A program made the position numbers and the translations under genes. From Stenotrophomonas maltophilia (GTDB taxonomy: Bacteria; Pseudomonadota; Gammaproteobacteria; Xanthomonadales; Xanthomonadaceae): a DNA stretch of 64,000 bases. Numbering within the stretch: position 1 is the stretch's first letter; every line of letters begins with the position of its first letter. Of this stretch, positions 56,322-64,000 are shown in pieces. The DNA is taken from assembly GCA_002387845.1 (NCBI GenBank), contig DGLB01000041.1, forward strand, positions 1-64,000, read 5' to 3'. A model generated the notes under the pieces. That model was not told the origin of the DNA. It ran no database searches and was given only the letters and a program-made list of their open reading frames with translations.

Positions 56322-57554
56322 ATGACGCTGGACACGCTCGCTGACGTAAACCCGCTTTCCGCCGCCCTGGAACGCGACCTGCCCGCCGCCGCCGGGGGCT
56401 GCCAGCAGTCGTACGGCCGCATCGTGCTGGCCTGCCAGAACACCGTGACCGCCATTGCCCTGGCGATCACCCGCGACGTGCACGCCAGCGAGGACATCGC
56501 CCAGGAAGCCTTCATCAAGGCGTGGCAGCAGCTGTCACACCTGCAGAACCAGGCCAGCTTCCTGCCTTGGCTGCGCCAGATCACCCGCAACCTGGCCCGT
56601 GACTGGCTGCGGGCCAATCGCGGCCGCCCGTTGTCCGGCGACGCCGCGGACATCGCCATCAGCATGGCCGCCGACCCCAGCCCCAGCGCACCCGAGCACC
56701 TGCAGCGGGTCGAGGAAGAACTGGCAGCGGAAGAAATCATTTCGGCCCTGCCCGAGGACAGCCGCGAAACCCTGCTGCTGTACTACCGCGAAGGCCAGAG
56801 TTCACAGCAGGTGGCCGACCTGCTGGGCCTGAGCGATGCCGCCGTGCGCAAGCGCCTGTCGCGGGCCCGCGCCAGCGTGCGTGAGGAAATGCTGCGCCGC
56901 TTCGGCGAGTTCGCGCGCAGCAGTGCGCCGAGCGCGGCCTTCGCGACCGCCGTGGTGTCGATGGTGATGATCGCCGCGCCCGGCACGGCCAGCGCCGCGC
57001 TCCTGCTGGGCAGCGGCGTCGGGGTGGGCAGCGGCAAGCTCGGATTGGGCGGTGCCAGTGTCACCAGCGGTACCGCCCTGGGTTCATTGGCGGCGGCACT
57101 GGAGCAGAGCCACCTGATACCGACCCAGATCAGCCTGACCACGATCGGCGTCGCCATGTTCGGTGGCCTGGTCGGCAGCTATCTGGGCGGAGCCTATCTG
57201 CTGTCGTATGCCTGGCAGCCCGGAGACACGAAGCAGATCATGCGCTTCGTGCACTACAGCACCTTGACCGCACTGCTGTGCTGCGTGGGCGTGCTGCTCT
57301 GCACGATGGTGCACGCGCCCCTGTGGATCACCGTGGGCGTCCTGCTGGTGGGCCTGATGGTGATCAACTACCAGTGTCTGGTGCCGTTGCAGCGAATCAT
57401 GAAGCCGATGATCGCGCGGGACAACGCGCGGCGTGGCCGGACCGGTACCAATTGGATGTACGAATCGATGTACGGGCGCACCGGGATCGCGCTGGGGAAC
57501 CTCTTCGTGTTTGGCGTCGTCGGGTTCGTGTTGTGGATGAAGTACTCCGTGTAA
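56322..57554 (+). CDS. ECF-type sigma factor fused to a membrane domain
   Basis: A 410-residue protein. The first 190 residues are an ECF sigma factor: region 2 with ASEDIAQEAFIKAWQQL and region 4 with SSQQVADLLGLSDAAVRKRL. The rest (from about residue 205) is hydrophobic, with about five membrane segments and a glycine-rich linker. Two in-frame ATG codons at 56292 and 56295 are alternatives; 56322 has a GGGGAA ribosome site. A sigma domain tethered to the membrane could be a self-contained sensor in place of a separate anti-sigma factor. No anti-sigma gene is next to it. Confidence 0.85.
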   Translation: MTLDTLADVNPLSAALERDLPAAAGGCQQSYGRIVLACQNTVTAIALAITRDVHASEDIAQEAFIKAWQQLSHLQNQASFLPWLRQITRNLARDWLRANRGRPLSGDAADIAISMAADPSPSAPEHLQRVEEELAAEEIISALPEDSRETLLLYYREGQSSQQVADLLGLSDAAVRKRLSRARASVREEMLRRFGEFARSSAPSAAFATAVVSMVMIAAPGTASAALLLGSGVGVGSGKLGLGGASVTSGTALGSLAAALEQSHLIPTQISLTTIGVAMFGGLVGSYLGGAYLLSYAWQPGDTKQIMRFVHYSTLTALLCCVGVLLCTMVHAPLWITVGVLLVGLMVINYQCLVPLQRIMKPMIARDNARRGRTGTNWMYESMYGRTGIALGNLFVFGVVGFVLWMKYSV

Positions 57555-57570
57555 TCAAAGACCCCGAGGT

Positions 57571-57632
57571 CCGGCCAACGGCCGGGGCTACCGATACTGC
57601 GGACATCTGGTAGCGCCGGCCGTTGGCCGGCC
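57571..57632. repeat. Inverted pair of SMAG palindromes
   Basis: CCGGCCAACGGCCGGGGCTAC (57571-57591) and GTAGCGCCGGCCGTTGGCCGG (from 57610) face each other 18 bp apart and can also pair with each other. They lie after the sigma factor gene and before the convergent EF-hand gene, and may act as terminator. Confidence 0.75.
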
Positions 57633-57689
57633 CAGGCGGTGTGTCCGGCGGAAGCCCCCTCGAACCGGGGGCTCCCGCACAACGACGCC

Positions 57690-58247
57690 TTACTTCGCGA
57701 CCGGCGGCTTGCCACCGCGCGGGCCGCCGAACGGATGCTTCGCGGCATCAAACTCGGCCTTGCTCAGCTGCCCATCCTTGTTGGTGTCGGCCGCGGCAAA
57801 CCACGCGTCGCGGTGCTGCTTCATGCCCAGTTCGCGGTCTGCCTTGTCCAGGTAGCCGTCCTTGTTGATGTCCAGCGTGTCGAAGCGTTCGGCCAGACGC
57901 GGGTCGGCTTTGGCTTCCTCGCGGCTGATGCGGCCGTCCTTGTTGAGGTCCAGCTTGGCCATGCGGTCATGCATGCCCGGGCCACGGCCGTGACGCTTGC
58001 CGTGCCAGCGCGGCATTTCCTCGCGCGAAAGCTTGCCGTCCTTGTTCACGTCCAGGGTGTCGAACTTCTCGGCCAGGCGCGGAGCCTTGGCCGCTTCGCT
58101 GCGGTCGATGAAGCCGTCGCCGTTGGTGTCCAGCTTCACACGGGCCGGCTTGTCGCCCGCGGTCGGGGTGTCGGCGGCCACCGCCAGGCCGGCAGCGCCG
58201 GTGGTCATCAGCAGGGCCAGCAGCAGAAGGGGTTTGCGGTTGCGCAT
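57690..58247 (-). CDS. Exported protein with five EF-hand loops
   Basis: A 185-residue periplasmic calcium-binding protein (signal peptide LLLLALLMTTGAAGLAVAA). Five 12-residue EF loops are seen: DTNGDGFIDRSE, DVNKDGKLSREE, DLNKDGRISREE, DINKDGYLDKAD and DTNKDGQLSKAE. All have Asp at position 1 and a carboxylate at or near position 12, so all may bind calcium. Role (buffer or sensor) unknown. Confidence 0.9.
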   Translation of the reverse strand: MRNRKPLLLLALLMTTGAAGLAVAADTPTAGDKPARVKLDTNGDGFIDRSEAAKAPRLAEKFDTLDVNKDGKLSREEMPRWHGKRHGRGPGMHDRMAKLDLNKDGRISREEAKADPRLAERFDTLDINKDGYLDKADRELGMKQHRDAWFAAADTNKDGQLSKAEFDAAKHPFGGPRGGKPPVAK

Positions 58248-58401
58248 GGAATCACTCCGGTATCAGGGGTTGGCTGTGCGGTGCGTTGGCACCCACGGCA
58301 GGGAAAACGCGCCAGCGCCGGGTGCGTTGACAGCGGCACCGGTCGTGTTTATCTGACAGACAGTCGCGGCGGCTGCGACAACGCGGCGCTATGCTGTGGG
58401 C

Positions 58402-59157
58402 ATGGCAATACACGGCGACCGCGACGACGAGCTGCGACTGTTCCAGACCGGCGACCACCCCTGTGGTTACTGGCCGGATCGGGCCGCGCGCGACCTGGTG
58501 CTGGATCCGCACGACCCCCGCCTGGGCACGCTGTACCCGATGGCGCTGAGCTGGGGCTTCCGCCGCTCCGGCGACCTGGTCTACCGCCCGCACTGCGCCA
58601 ACTGCCACGCCTGCGTGTCGGTGCGCATCCCGGTGGCGCGCTTCACGCCGGACCGCAGCCAGCGCCGCTGCCTGGCCCGCAACGCCGACCTCGAAGTACG
58701 CATCGTCGCCGCCGAGCAGACCGACGAACAGTTCGCGCTGTACCACCGCTACCTCACCCACCGCCATGCGCAGGGCGGCATGGACGACCACGGGCCGCAT
58801 GAATTCGACCAGTTCCTGATCGGGCAATGGTCGCAGGGGCGCTTCCTTGAGATGCGTGCGCCGGCGCACGACGGCCACCGCGGCGAACTGCTCGGGGTGG
58901 CGGTCACCGATGTCACCGCGCAGGGGTTATCGGCGGTGTACACCTTCTTCGACCCCGACCAGGCCCACCGCGGGCTGGGCACGTTCGGCATCCTGCAGCA
59001 GATCGCCTGGGCCCAGCGCGAGAACCTGCCGCACCTGTACCTGGGCTACTGGATCCGCGACCACCGCAAGATGGACTACAAGCGCCGCTTCCGCCCGCTG
59101 GAGGCCTACGACGGCCGCCGCTGGCACGACTTCGATGGCGAACGGGACGGGCGCTGA
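58402..59157 (+). CDS. bpt: Aspartate/glutamate leucyltransferase
   Basis: Aminoacyl-tRNA-protein transferase (251 residues) adding Leu to N-terminal Asp or Glu, which marks proteins for ClpSAP. It has the N-terminal CGYWPDR and Cys-rich YRPHCANCHACVSVRIPV motif and the C-terminal DHRKMDYKRRFRP. ATG 58402 (MAIHGDRDDE) is preferred to a GTG two codons upstream. Confidence 0.93.
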   Translation: MAIHGDRDDELRLFQTGDHPCGYWPDRAARDLVLDPHDPRLGTLYPMALSWGFRRSGDLVYRPHCANCHACVSVRIPVARFTPDRSQRRCLARNADLEVRIVAAEQTDEQFALYHRYLTHRHAQGGMDDHGPHEFDQFLIGQWSQGRFLEMRAPAHDGHRGELLGVAVTDVTAQGLSAVYTFFDPDQAHRGLGTFGILQQIAWAQRENLPHLYLGYWIRDHRKMDYKRRFRPLEAYDGRRWHDFDGERDGR

Positions 59158-59192
59158 CGCAGGGCTGCAATGCGCACAGGTAAAATGGGCGG

Positions 59193-60398
59193 ATGAAGAC
59201 CCCTGCCCTGCTCCTTGCCCTGGCCCTGCTCTGCAGCGGCTGCGCCCAGACCCCGAACCGGACCGCCGCCATGCCTGATTCCAAGCCGGCACCGCTGCGC
59301 ATCGCCACCTACAACACCTCGCTGTACAGCGACGAGCGCGGCGGCCTGATTGCCGAGCTGGAAGGCGACAGCGCGCACGCGCGCAAGATCGCCGCCGTAC
59401 TGCAGCAGGTCCGCCCGGATCTGGTTCTGCTGAACGAATTCGACTTCGACCACGACCACCGCGCCGCCGACCTGTTCCAGCAGCGCTACCTGGAAACCGC
59501 CCAGCCCGGCGGCGGCGAACCGCTGAAGTACCCGTACCGCTACCTCGCCCCGGTCAACACCGGCGTACCCAGCGGGCTGGACCTGGACAACAACGGTGAA
59601 GTCGGCGGCGAAGGCCGTTCGCGCGGCAATGACGCCTGGGGCTACGGCCTGCACCCCGGCCAGTACGGCATGCTGGTGCTGTCGCGCTACCCGATCGATG
59701 AAGCCAAGGTGCGCACCTTCCAGCTGCTGAAGTGGAACACCCTGCCGGGTGCGGTGAACCCGGTCGACCCGCGCACCGGCAAGCCGTTCTACAGCGCACA
59801 GGTATGGTCGCAGCTGCGGCTGTCCTCCAAGTCGCACTGGGACGTGCCGGTGAAGACCCCTGAAGGCGTGGTCCACGCACTGGTCTCGCACCCGACCCCG
59901 CCGGTGTTCGACGGCCCGGAAAAGCGCAATGCGCAGCGTAACGGCGACGAACTGCGCCTGTGGCAGCAGTACCTGTCGGCCGGTGACAAGCCGTGGCTGT
60001 GCGATGACCGTGGCCAGTGTGGTGGCCTGGCGCAGGACGCCCGCTTCGTGATCCTGGGCGACCTCAACAACGACCCCGTCGATGGGGATGGCCAGCACGA
60101 CGCCATCGTCGAGCTGATCGAGAACGCCCGCGTGCTGCGCTACCCCACCCCGCGCAGCGTCGGTGCCGAACAGACCAGCGCGGCGTACGCGGCCAAGGGT
60201 ATCGTGCGCAAGGGCGCGCCGTTCCACGCCACCGGTGATTTCGGTCCGAAGTCCGGCACCATGCGACTGGATTATGTGCTGCCGTCGACCGGCTTTGAGT
60301 TTGTGGGCAGTGGCGTGTTCTGGCCGGCCAATGAAAGTGCCGAGGCGAAGATTGCCGATGGCAGCGACCACCACCTGGTGTGGGTGGACGTGCGTTGA
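59193..60398 (+). CDS. Endonuclease/exonuclease/phosphatase family lipoprotein
   Basis: A 401-residue protein with a lipobox (LLALALLCSGC) and a DNase I-like fold: RIATYNTSLY at the start of the domain, LVLLNEFDFD (catalytic Glu), VILGDLNNDP and SDHHLVWVDV at the end. The usual activity is a metal-dependent phosphodiesterase, which at the periplasmic face could act on nucleic acid, phospholipid or phytate; the substrate cannot be read. It begins 35 bp after bpt. Confidence 0.88.
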   Translation: MKTPALLLALALLCSGCAQTPNRTAAMPDSKPAPLRIATYNTSLYSDERGGLIAELEGDSAHARKIAAVLQQVRPDLVLLNEFDFDHDHRAADLFQQRYLETAQPGGGEPLKYPYRYLAPVNTGVPSGLDLDNNGEVGGEGRSRGNDAWGYGLHPGQYGMLVLSRYPIDEAKVRTFQLLKWNTLPGAVNPVDPRTGKPFYSAQVWSQLRLSSKSHWDVPVKTPEGVVHALVSHPTPPVFDGPEKRNAQRNGDELRLWQQYLSAGDKPWLCDDRGQCGGLAQDARFVILGDLNNDPVDGDGQHDAIVELIENARVLRYPTPRSVGAEQTSAAYAAKGIVRKGAPFHATGDFGPKSGTMRLDYVLPSTGFEFVGSGVFWPANESAEAKIADGSDHHLVWVDVR

Positions 60399-60405
60399 TG
60401 CATCC

Positions 60406-60500
60406 GGTGCCGGGCGTTGCCCGGCACCGCGGTGTCGATGATGTGAATGCGTTACCGGGCGTTGAACCGTTCACGGCAGTCGTCTATCGACCGACCCTAC
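60406..60500. repeat. Two SMAG-type palindromes
   Basis: GGTGCCGGGC / GCCCGGCACC at 60406-60428 and CAGTCGTCTATCGACCGACC then CTAC at 60477-60500. They fill the gap before the convergent purT gene. Confidence 0.75.
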
Positions 60501-60531
60501 CGCTCCGCTGCCGCGGAGCGATATGCCACCG

Positions 60532-61716
60532 CTAGCGCAGCTCGATGCCGATCGCCTCGGCCGCCTCGCGCGCGATTTTCCGCGCCTCATCGATATCCGC
60601 ACCGCGCGCCAGCGTGACGCCGACGCGCCGATGCCCGTGCACGCTCGGCTTGCCGAACAGGCGCAGCGCCGAATCCGGGTGCACCAGCGCCTGCTCCACG
60701 TTGCTGAAGAACGGCACGCCTTCGCCGTGTGCCAGCATCGCGCACGATGCCGAAGGGCCGCTCTGGCGGATCACCGGAATCGGCAGCCCCAGGATCGCCC
60801 GCGCATGCAGCGCGAACTCGCTCAGGTCCTGCGAAGCCAGGGTCACCAGCCCGGTGTCGTGCGGACGCGGCGAGACCTCGCTGAACCACACCTCGTCACC
60901 CTTCACGAACAGCTCCACCCCGAACAGGCCCCAGCCGCCCAGGTCGTCGGTGATCGCCTGCGAAATCTCTTCGGCCCGCGCCAGCGCGCGCGGCGACATC
61001 GGCTGCGGCTGCCAGCTTTCGCGGTAATCGCCGTCCTTCTGCCAGTGCCCGATCGGCGCGCAGAACGACGTGCCGCCCGCATGGCGTACGGTCAGCAGGG
61101 TGATCTCGTAATCGAAGTCGATGAAACCTTCCACGATGCAGCGCCCCGCGCCGGCACGGCCGCCGGTCTGCGCGTAGTCCCACGCCGGCGCGATGTCCGC
61201 CTCGCTGCGCAGCGTGCTCTGGCCCTTGCCCGAGGACGACATCACCGGCTTCACCACGCACGGCAGGCCAATCGCCGCCACCGCCGCGCGGTACTCCGCC
61301 TCGGTGTCCACGAAGCGGTACGGCGAGGTCGGCAGGCCCAGCGTTTCCGCCGCCAGCCGGCGGATGCCCTCGCGGTCCATCGTCAAGCGCGCCGCGCGCG
61401 CCGTCGGTACCACCCGCTGGCCGGTTTCCTGCTCCAGCTGCACCAGCGTTTCGGTATGGATCGCCTCGATCTCCGGCACGATCAGGTGCGGTTGCTCCTG
61501 CGCGATCAATGCGCGAAGCGCCATCGCGTCCAGCATGTCGATCACGTGCGAGCGGTGCGCCACCTGCATCGCCGGCGCATTGGCGTAGCGGTCGGCTGCG
61601 ATCACCTCCACCCCCAGCCGCTGCAGTTCGATGGCGACCTCCTTGCCCAGTTCGCCCGAGCCCAGCAACAGCACACGGGTGGCGGAAGGAGACAGCGGCG
61701 TACCAAGCGTGGTCAT
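60532..61716 (-). CDS. purT: Formate-dependent phosphoribosylglycinamide formyltransferase
   Basis: ATP-grasp enzyme (394 residues) that formylates GAR in purine synthesis with formate and ATP. Motifs: LLLGSGELGKEVAIEL at the start, VKPVMSSSGKGQS, GVELFVKGDEVWFSEVSPRPHD. ATG 61716 (MTTLGTPLSPSATR) gives the family length (392 in E. coli). Confidence 0.97.
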   Translation of the reverse strand: MTTLGTPLSPSATRVLLLGSGELGKEVAIELQRLGVEVIAADRYANAPAMQVAHRSHVIDMLDAMALRALIAQEQPHLIVPEIEAIHTETLVQLEQETGQRVVPTARAARLTMDREGIRRLAAETLGLPTSPYRFVDTEAEYRAAVAAIGLPCVVKPVMSSSGKGQSTLRSEADIAPAWDYAQTGGRAGAGRCIVEGFIDFDYEITLLTVRHAGGTSFCAPIGHWQKDGDYRESWQPQPMSPRALARAEEISQAITDDLGGWGLFGVELFVKGDEVWFSEVSPRPHDTGLVTLASQDLSEFALHARAILGLPIPVIRQSGPSASCAMLAHGEGVPFFSNVEQALVHPDSALRLFGKPSVHGHRRVGVTLARGADIDEARKIAREAAEAIGIELR

Positions 61717-61791
61717 GGGCGTTCCGAGGGGGTCAAAGGGACGGGATGGCATTTTAGGCGGTCAGACCCGGGCCCGGGGGTGTTGCAAACC

Positions 61792-61810
61792 TGATATCAC
61801 TTTGATATCA
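61792..61810. promoter_or_regulatory. Two TGATATCA palindromes, candidate operator
   Basis: TGATATCA at 61792-61799 and again at 61803-61810, an 11-bp repeat that places both on the same DNA face. They lie 32 bp before the SPFH gene; the operon encodes a ribbon-helix-helix protein that could bind here. Confidence 0.5.
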
Positions 61811-61841
61811 CTATTCCAAACCTACCCAAGGATGCCCCGCC

Positions 61842-62711
61842 ATGAAGGAAAAACCCGTCCGCTCCCTTTCCGGCCTGCCGTTCCTGCTGGCCGTGCTCGC
61901 CCTGTTTGTCGTGGCCGTCTGGATGTTCGTCGCCGGCGCAGAGCGCGGCAACGTGAATGGCTGGCTCCTGTTCGGGGGTGTCGTGCTGGCCCTGGTCGCC
62001 CTGCTCAGCCTGACCGGCCTGTACACCGTGCAGCCCAACCAGGCCGCCGTGCTCAGCCTGTTCGGCAAGTACGTGGGCACGGTCAAGGACAACGGCCTGC
62101 GCTGGAACAACCCGTTCTTCAGCAAGAAGAAGGTCAGCCAGCGCGTGCGCAACTTTGAAAGCGGCAAGCTCAAGGTGAACGAACTGGACGGCAGCCCGAT
62201 CGAGATTGCCGCCGTCATCGTCTGGCAGGTGGTCGATGCCTCCGAGGCCGTCTACAACGTGGACGACTACGAAAGCTTCGTGCACATCCAGTCCGAATCG
62301 GCGCTGCGCGCGATGGCCACCAGCTACCCCTACGACCAGCATGAGGACGGCCAGCTTTCGCTGCGCAGCCATGCCACCGAAATCTCCCAGCACCTCAAGG
62401 ACGAACTGGCCGAACGCCTGGCCGATGCCGGCGTGCAGGTCCTCGATGCGCGCATCAGCCACCTCGCCTACGCTCCGGAAATCGCCCAGGCCATGCTGCA
62501 GCGCCAGCAGGCCAATGCGGTGATCGCCGCGCGCACCCGCATCGTCGCCGGTGCGGTGGGCATGGTCGAAATGGCCCTGGCCGAACTGCAGAAGAACGGC
62601 GTGGTGCAGCTGGACGAAGAGCGCAAGGCGCACATGGTCAGCAACCTGCTTACGGTACTGTGCTCGGATCGTGGCACCCAGCCCATCGTCAACGCCGGCT
62701 CGCTGTATTGA
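61842..62711 (+). CDS. SPFH/Band 7 domain membrane protein
   Basis: A 289-residue stomatin/prohibitin-like protein with two N-terminal membrane segments (residues about 12-32 and 42-60) and an SPFH domain (VQPNQAAVLSLFGKYVGTV, VIVWQVVDASEAVYNVDDY). Such proteins form membrane microdomain scaffolds. First gene of a compact four-gene operon. Confidence 0.9.
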   Translation: MKEKPVRSLSGLPFLLAVLALFVVAVWMFVAGAERGNVNGWLLFGGVVLALVALLSLTGLYTVQPNQAAVLSLFGKYVGTVKDNGLRWNNPFFSKKKVSQRVRNFESGKLKVNELDGSPIEIAAVIVWQVVDASEAVYNVDDYESFVHIQSESALRAMATSYPYDQHEDGQLSLRSHATEISQHLKDELAERLADAGVQVLDARISHLAYAPEIAQAMLQRQQANAVIAARTRIVAGAVGMVEMALAELQKNGVVQLDEERKAHMVSNLLTVLCSDRGTQPIVNAGSLY

Positions 62712-62734
62712 GCCTGCTGTACTGAGCCTTCCGC

Positions 62735-62914
62735 ATGACTGAAAAGAAAGCCTACCCGCTGCGCATCAATGCCGACGTCCTGGCGGCGGCGCAGCGCTGG
62801 GCCGACGACGAGCTGCGCAGCCTCAACGCGCAGATTGAATACGTGCTGCGCGACGCACTGCGCAAGGCAGGACGCCTGCCGAAACCCACCCCGACGCCGG
62901 AGAGCAAGGAATGA
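62735..62914 (+). CDS. Ribbon-helix-helix (Arc-like) protein
   Basis: A 59-residue protein too small for most gene callers: MTEKKAYPLRINADVLAAAQ and the helix RSLNAQIEYVLRDALRKAGR are an Arc/MetJ-type fold, where the strand (YPLRIN) contacts DNA and the two helices dimerise. It follows the SPFH gene by 23 bp and overlaps the next start by ATGA. It may regulate the operon or act with SPFH. Confidence 0.85.
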   Translation: MTEKKAYPLRINADVLAAAQRWADDELRSLNAQIEYVLRDALRKAGRLPKPTPTPESKE

Positions 62915-63087
62915 GCAAGCGCTGGAGTTATCAGACGGTAGAAGTGAAACCCACCTGGACCGGTTTGAGGACGGAGGACATCCAGTCCGAACTCACCCGG
63001 CAGGGACTGCTGGGCTGGGAGCTGGTCAACGTGGTCCAGCCGCCGGCGATGGGCAAGGCCATCCTGATCTTCAAGAAGGAGCAGTGA
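62911..63087 (+). CDS. DUF4177-like small protein
   Basis: A 58-residue protein (MSKRWSYQTVEVKPTWTG ... GLLGWELVNVVQP ... KAILIFKKEQ). The tyrosine/valine strand, GWELV and the closing IFKK fit DUF4177. Coupled by ATGA to the RHH gene and one base from the next start region. Confidence 0.8.
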   Translation: MSKRWSYQTVEVKPTWTGLRTEDIQSELTRQGLLGWELVNVVQPPAMGKAILIFKKEQ

Positions 63088-63088
63088 C

Positions 63089-64000
63089 ATGCGCAGCCGC
63101 CTTGCCTCTCTCGCCCTGCTGCTGGCGTCGGTCACGATGAGCGCCCACGCCGCCAGCCCCGAACAGACCGCCAGCCGGCTGCTGGACCACCTGCAGGCCG
63201 ACGACATCGCCGCTGCCGAAGCCATGTTCACCCCGGAACTGGCCAAGGACGTTCCCCAAGCGCGCCTGCAGAGCCTGTGGCAGCAGTTGGGCGGCCTGAA
63301 GTCACGCGGCCCGGTACGGGTGGAGGAACAGCACGGCATATCGACCGTGCTGCAGCAACTGCAGCTGGGCTCCGGCCCGGTCAATGTCGCGATCAGTGTG
63401 GATGCGCAGGGCCGCGTCGCCGGGCTGTTCTTCCAGCCGGTGCAGGCCCCGGTCCCGCCGCCACCGCCGGTGCCCGCCGACGCGACCTACCGCGAAAGCG
63501 ACGTTCAGATCGACAGCGGCAAGGGCGCGCTGCCTGGCACACTGGCGATGCCGGCGGGCAAAGGTCCGTTCCCGGCGGTGGTGCTGGTGCACGGTTCCGG
63601 CCCGCAGGACCGCAACGTGACCATCGGCCCGAACCGGCCGTTTCTGGAGGTGGCGCGCGGCCTCGCCGCGCAGGGCATCGCCGTGCTGCGCTACGAGAAG
63701 CGCACCAGGGTGCGCCCGCAGGACTTCAGCGGCGACTTCACCGTGGATGACGAGGTCACCGACGACGCGGTCGCGGCGCTCGCGCTGCTCGCTTCAACCC
63801 CCGGCATCGATGCGCGGCATCTCTACGTGATCGGCCACAGCCAGGGCGGCATGGTCGCACCGCGCATCGCATCCCGCTCGGGCAAGGTGGCCGGTGTGGT
63901 GCTGTGGTCGGCACCGGCGCGCTCGCTGCTGGACCTGATGCCGGAGCAGCATCGCTACATTTTCAATCTGGATGGGCAGATCAGCCCGGACGAACAGGCC
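63089..64000 (+). CDS. Exported alpha/beta hydrolase (partial, 3' end beyond window)
   Basis: At least 304 residues of an exported hydrolase. A signal peptide (LASLALLLASVTMSAHA) is followed by a DUF3887-like N-terminal domain (about 25-130), then a serine hydrolase with VLVHGSGPQDRN and the nucleophile elbow GHSQGG (about residue 250). The catalytic Asp and His lie outside. One base separates it from the DUF4177-like stop codon, so it is the fourth gene of the operon. Confidence 0.9.
   Translation, partial: MRSRLASLALLLASVTMSAHAASPEQTASRLLDHLQADDIAAAEAMFTPELAKDVPQARLQSLWQQLGGLKSRGPVRVEEQHGISTVLQQLQLGSGPVNVAISVDAQGRVAGLFFQPVQAPVPPPPPVPADATYRESDVQIDSGKGALPGTLAMPAGKGPFPAVVLVHGSGPQDRNVTIGPNRPFLEVARGLAAQGIAVLRYEKRTRVRPQDFSGDFTVDDEVTDDAVAALALLASTPGIDARHLYVIGHSQGGMVAPRIASRSGKVAGVVLWSAPARSLLDLMPEQHRYIFNLDGQISPDEQA

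Overview
The window is 64 kb of a high-GC gammaproteobacterial chromosome. Gene content, codon use and dozens of short GTAG-ended palindromes (the SMAG repeats of Stenotrophomonas maltophilia) point to Stenotrophomonas or a close Xanthomonadaceae relative. That assignment is an inference from pattern, not from a database search. Both edges cut genes: a nitronate monooxygenase on the left and an alpha/beta hydrolase on the right.

Core blocks. The left part holds ffh, a ypjD-like cytochrome assembly gene, radA, an MHYT-GGDEF-EAL cyclic-di-GMP enzyme, a large autotransporter and the cyoABCD quinol oxidase operon. Lactate genes (ldhA-lldP) lie near 20 kb. From 35 kb on the window is mostly housekeeping: tRNA-Thr, trehalase, an M61 peptidase with a lysoplasmalogenase, ispH, the ribF-ileS-lspA run, murJ, rpsT, obgE, rpmA-rplU, uvrA, two thioesterases, a copper chaperone, a sigma factor fused to a membrane domain, bpt, purT, and an SPFH/RHH/DUF4177/hydrolase operon.

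Accessory blocks. (1) 14.8-18.95 kb carries a lipoprotein followed by the decayed C-terminal half of what looks like an X-Tfe type IV secretion effector (RTX repeats plus an XVIPCD-like domain). Next to it is an intact two-gene operon: a multidomain P-loop ATPase overlapping a HEPN-like protein. This operon is the best candidate in the window for an undescribed, defence-type system. (2) 21.7-26.3 kb is a minus-strand array of small immunity-type genes (an Imm8 protein, a tandemly duplicated protein, candidate SitI3-like and Imm1-like proteins). They are separated by repeated spacers and SMAG elements, interspersed with two orphan HigA-type regulators, and headed by a 5' fragment of a TpsB/ShlB transporter gene. 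No toxin gene remains, so the array reads as the relic of a two-partner secretion or contact-dependent inhibition locus. (3) 28.8-35.1 kb holds a duplicated family of secreted proteins, a BNR-repeat protein with a broken second copy, and a stray 40-bp copy of the start of ldhA, so recombination has been active here.

Repeats. Besides the SMAG palindromes there are three short tandem arrays in intergenic gaps: six 40-bp units after treA, seven 16-bp units upstream of the M61 peptidase gene, and four 18-bp units near the copper chaperone gene. Several CDS starts were moved from the longest open frame to the position supported by family alignment, ribosome binding site or operon overlap; this is stated in each entry.
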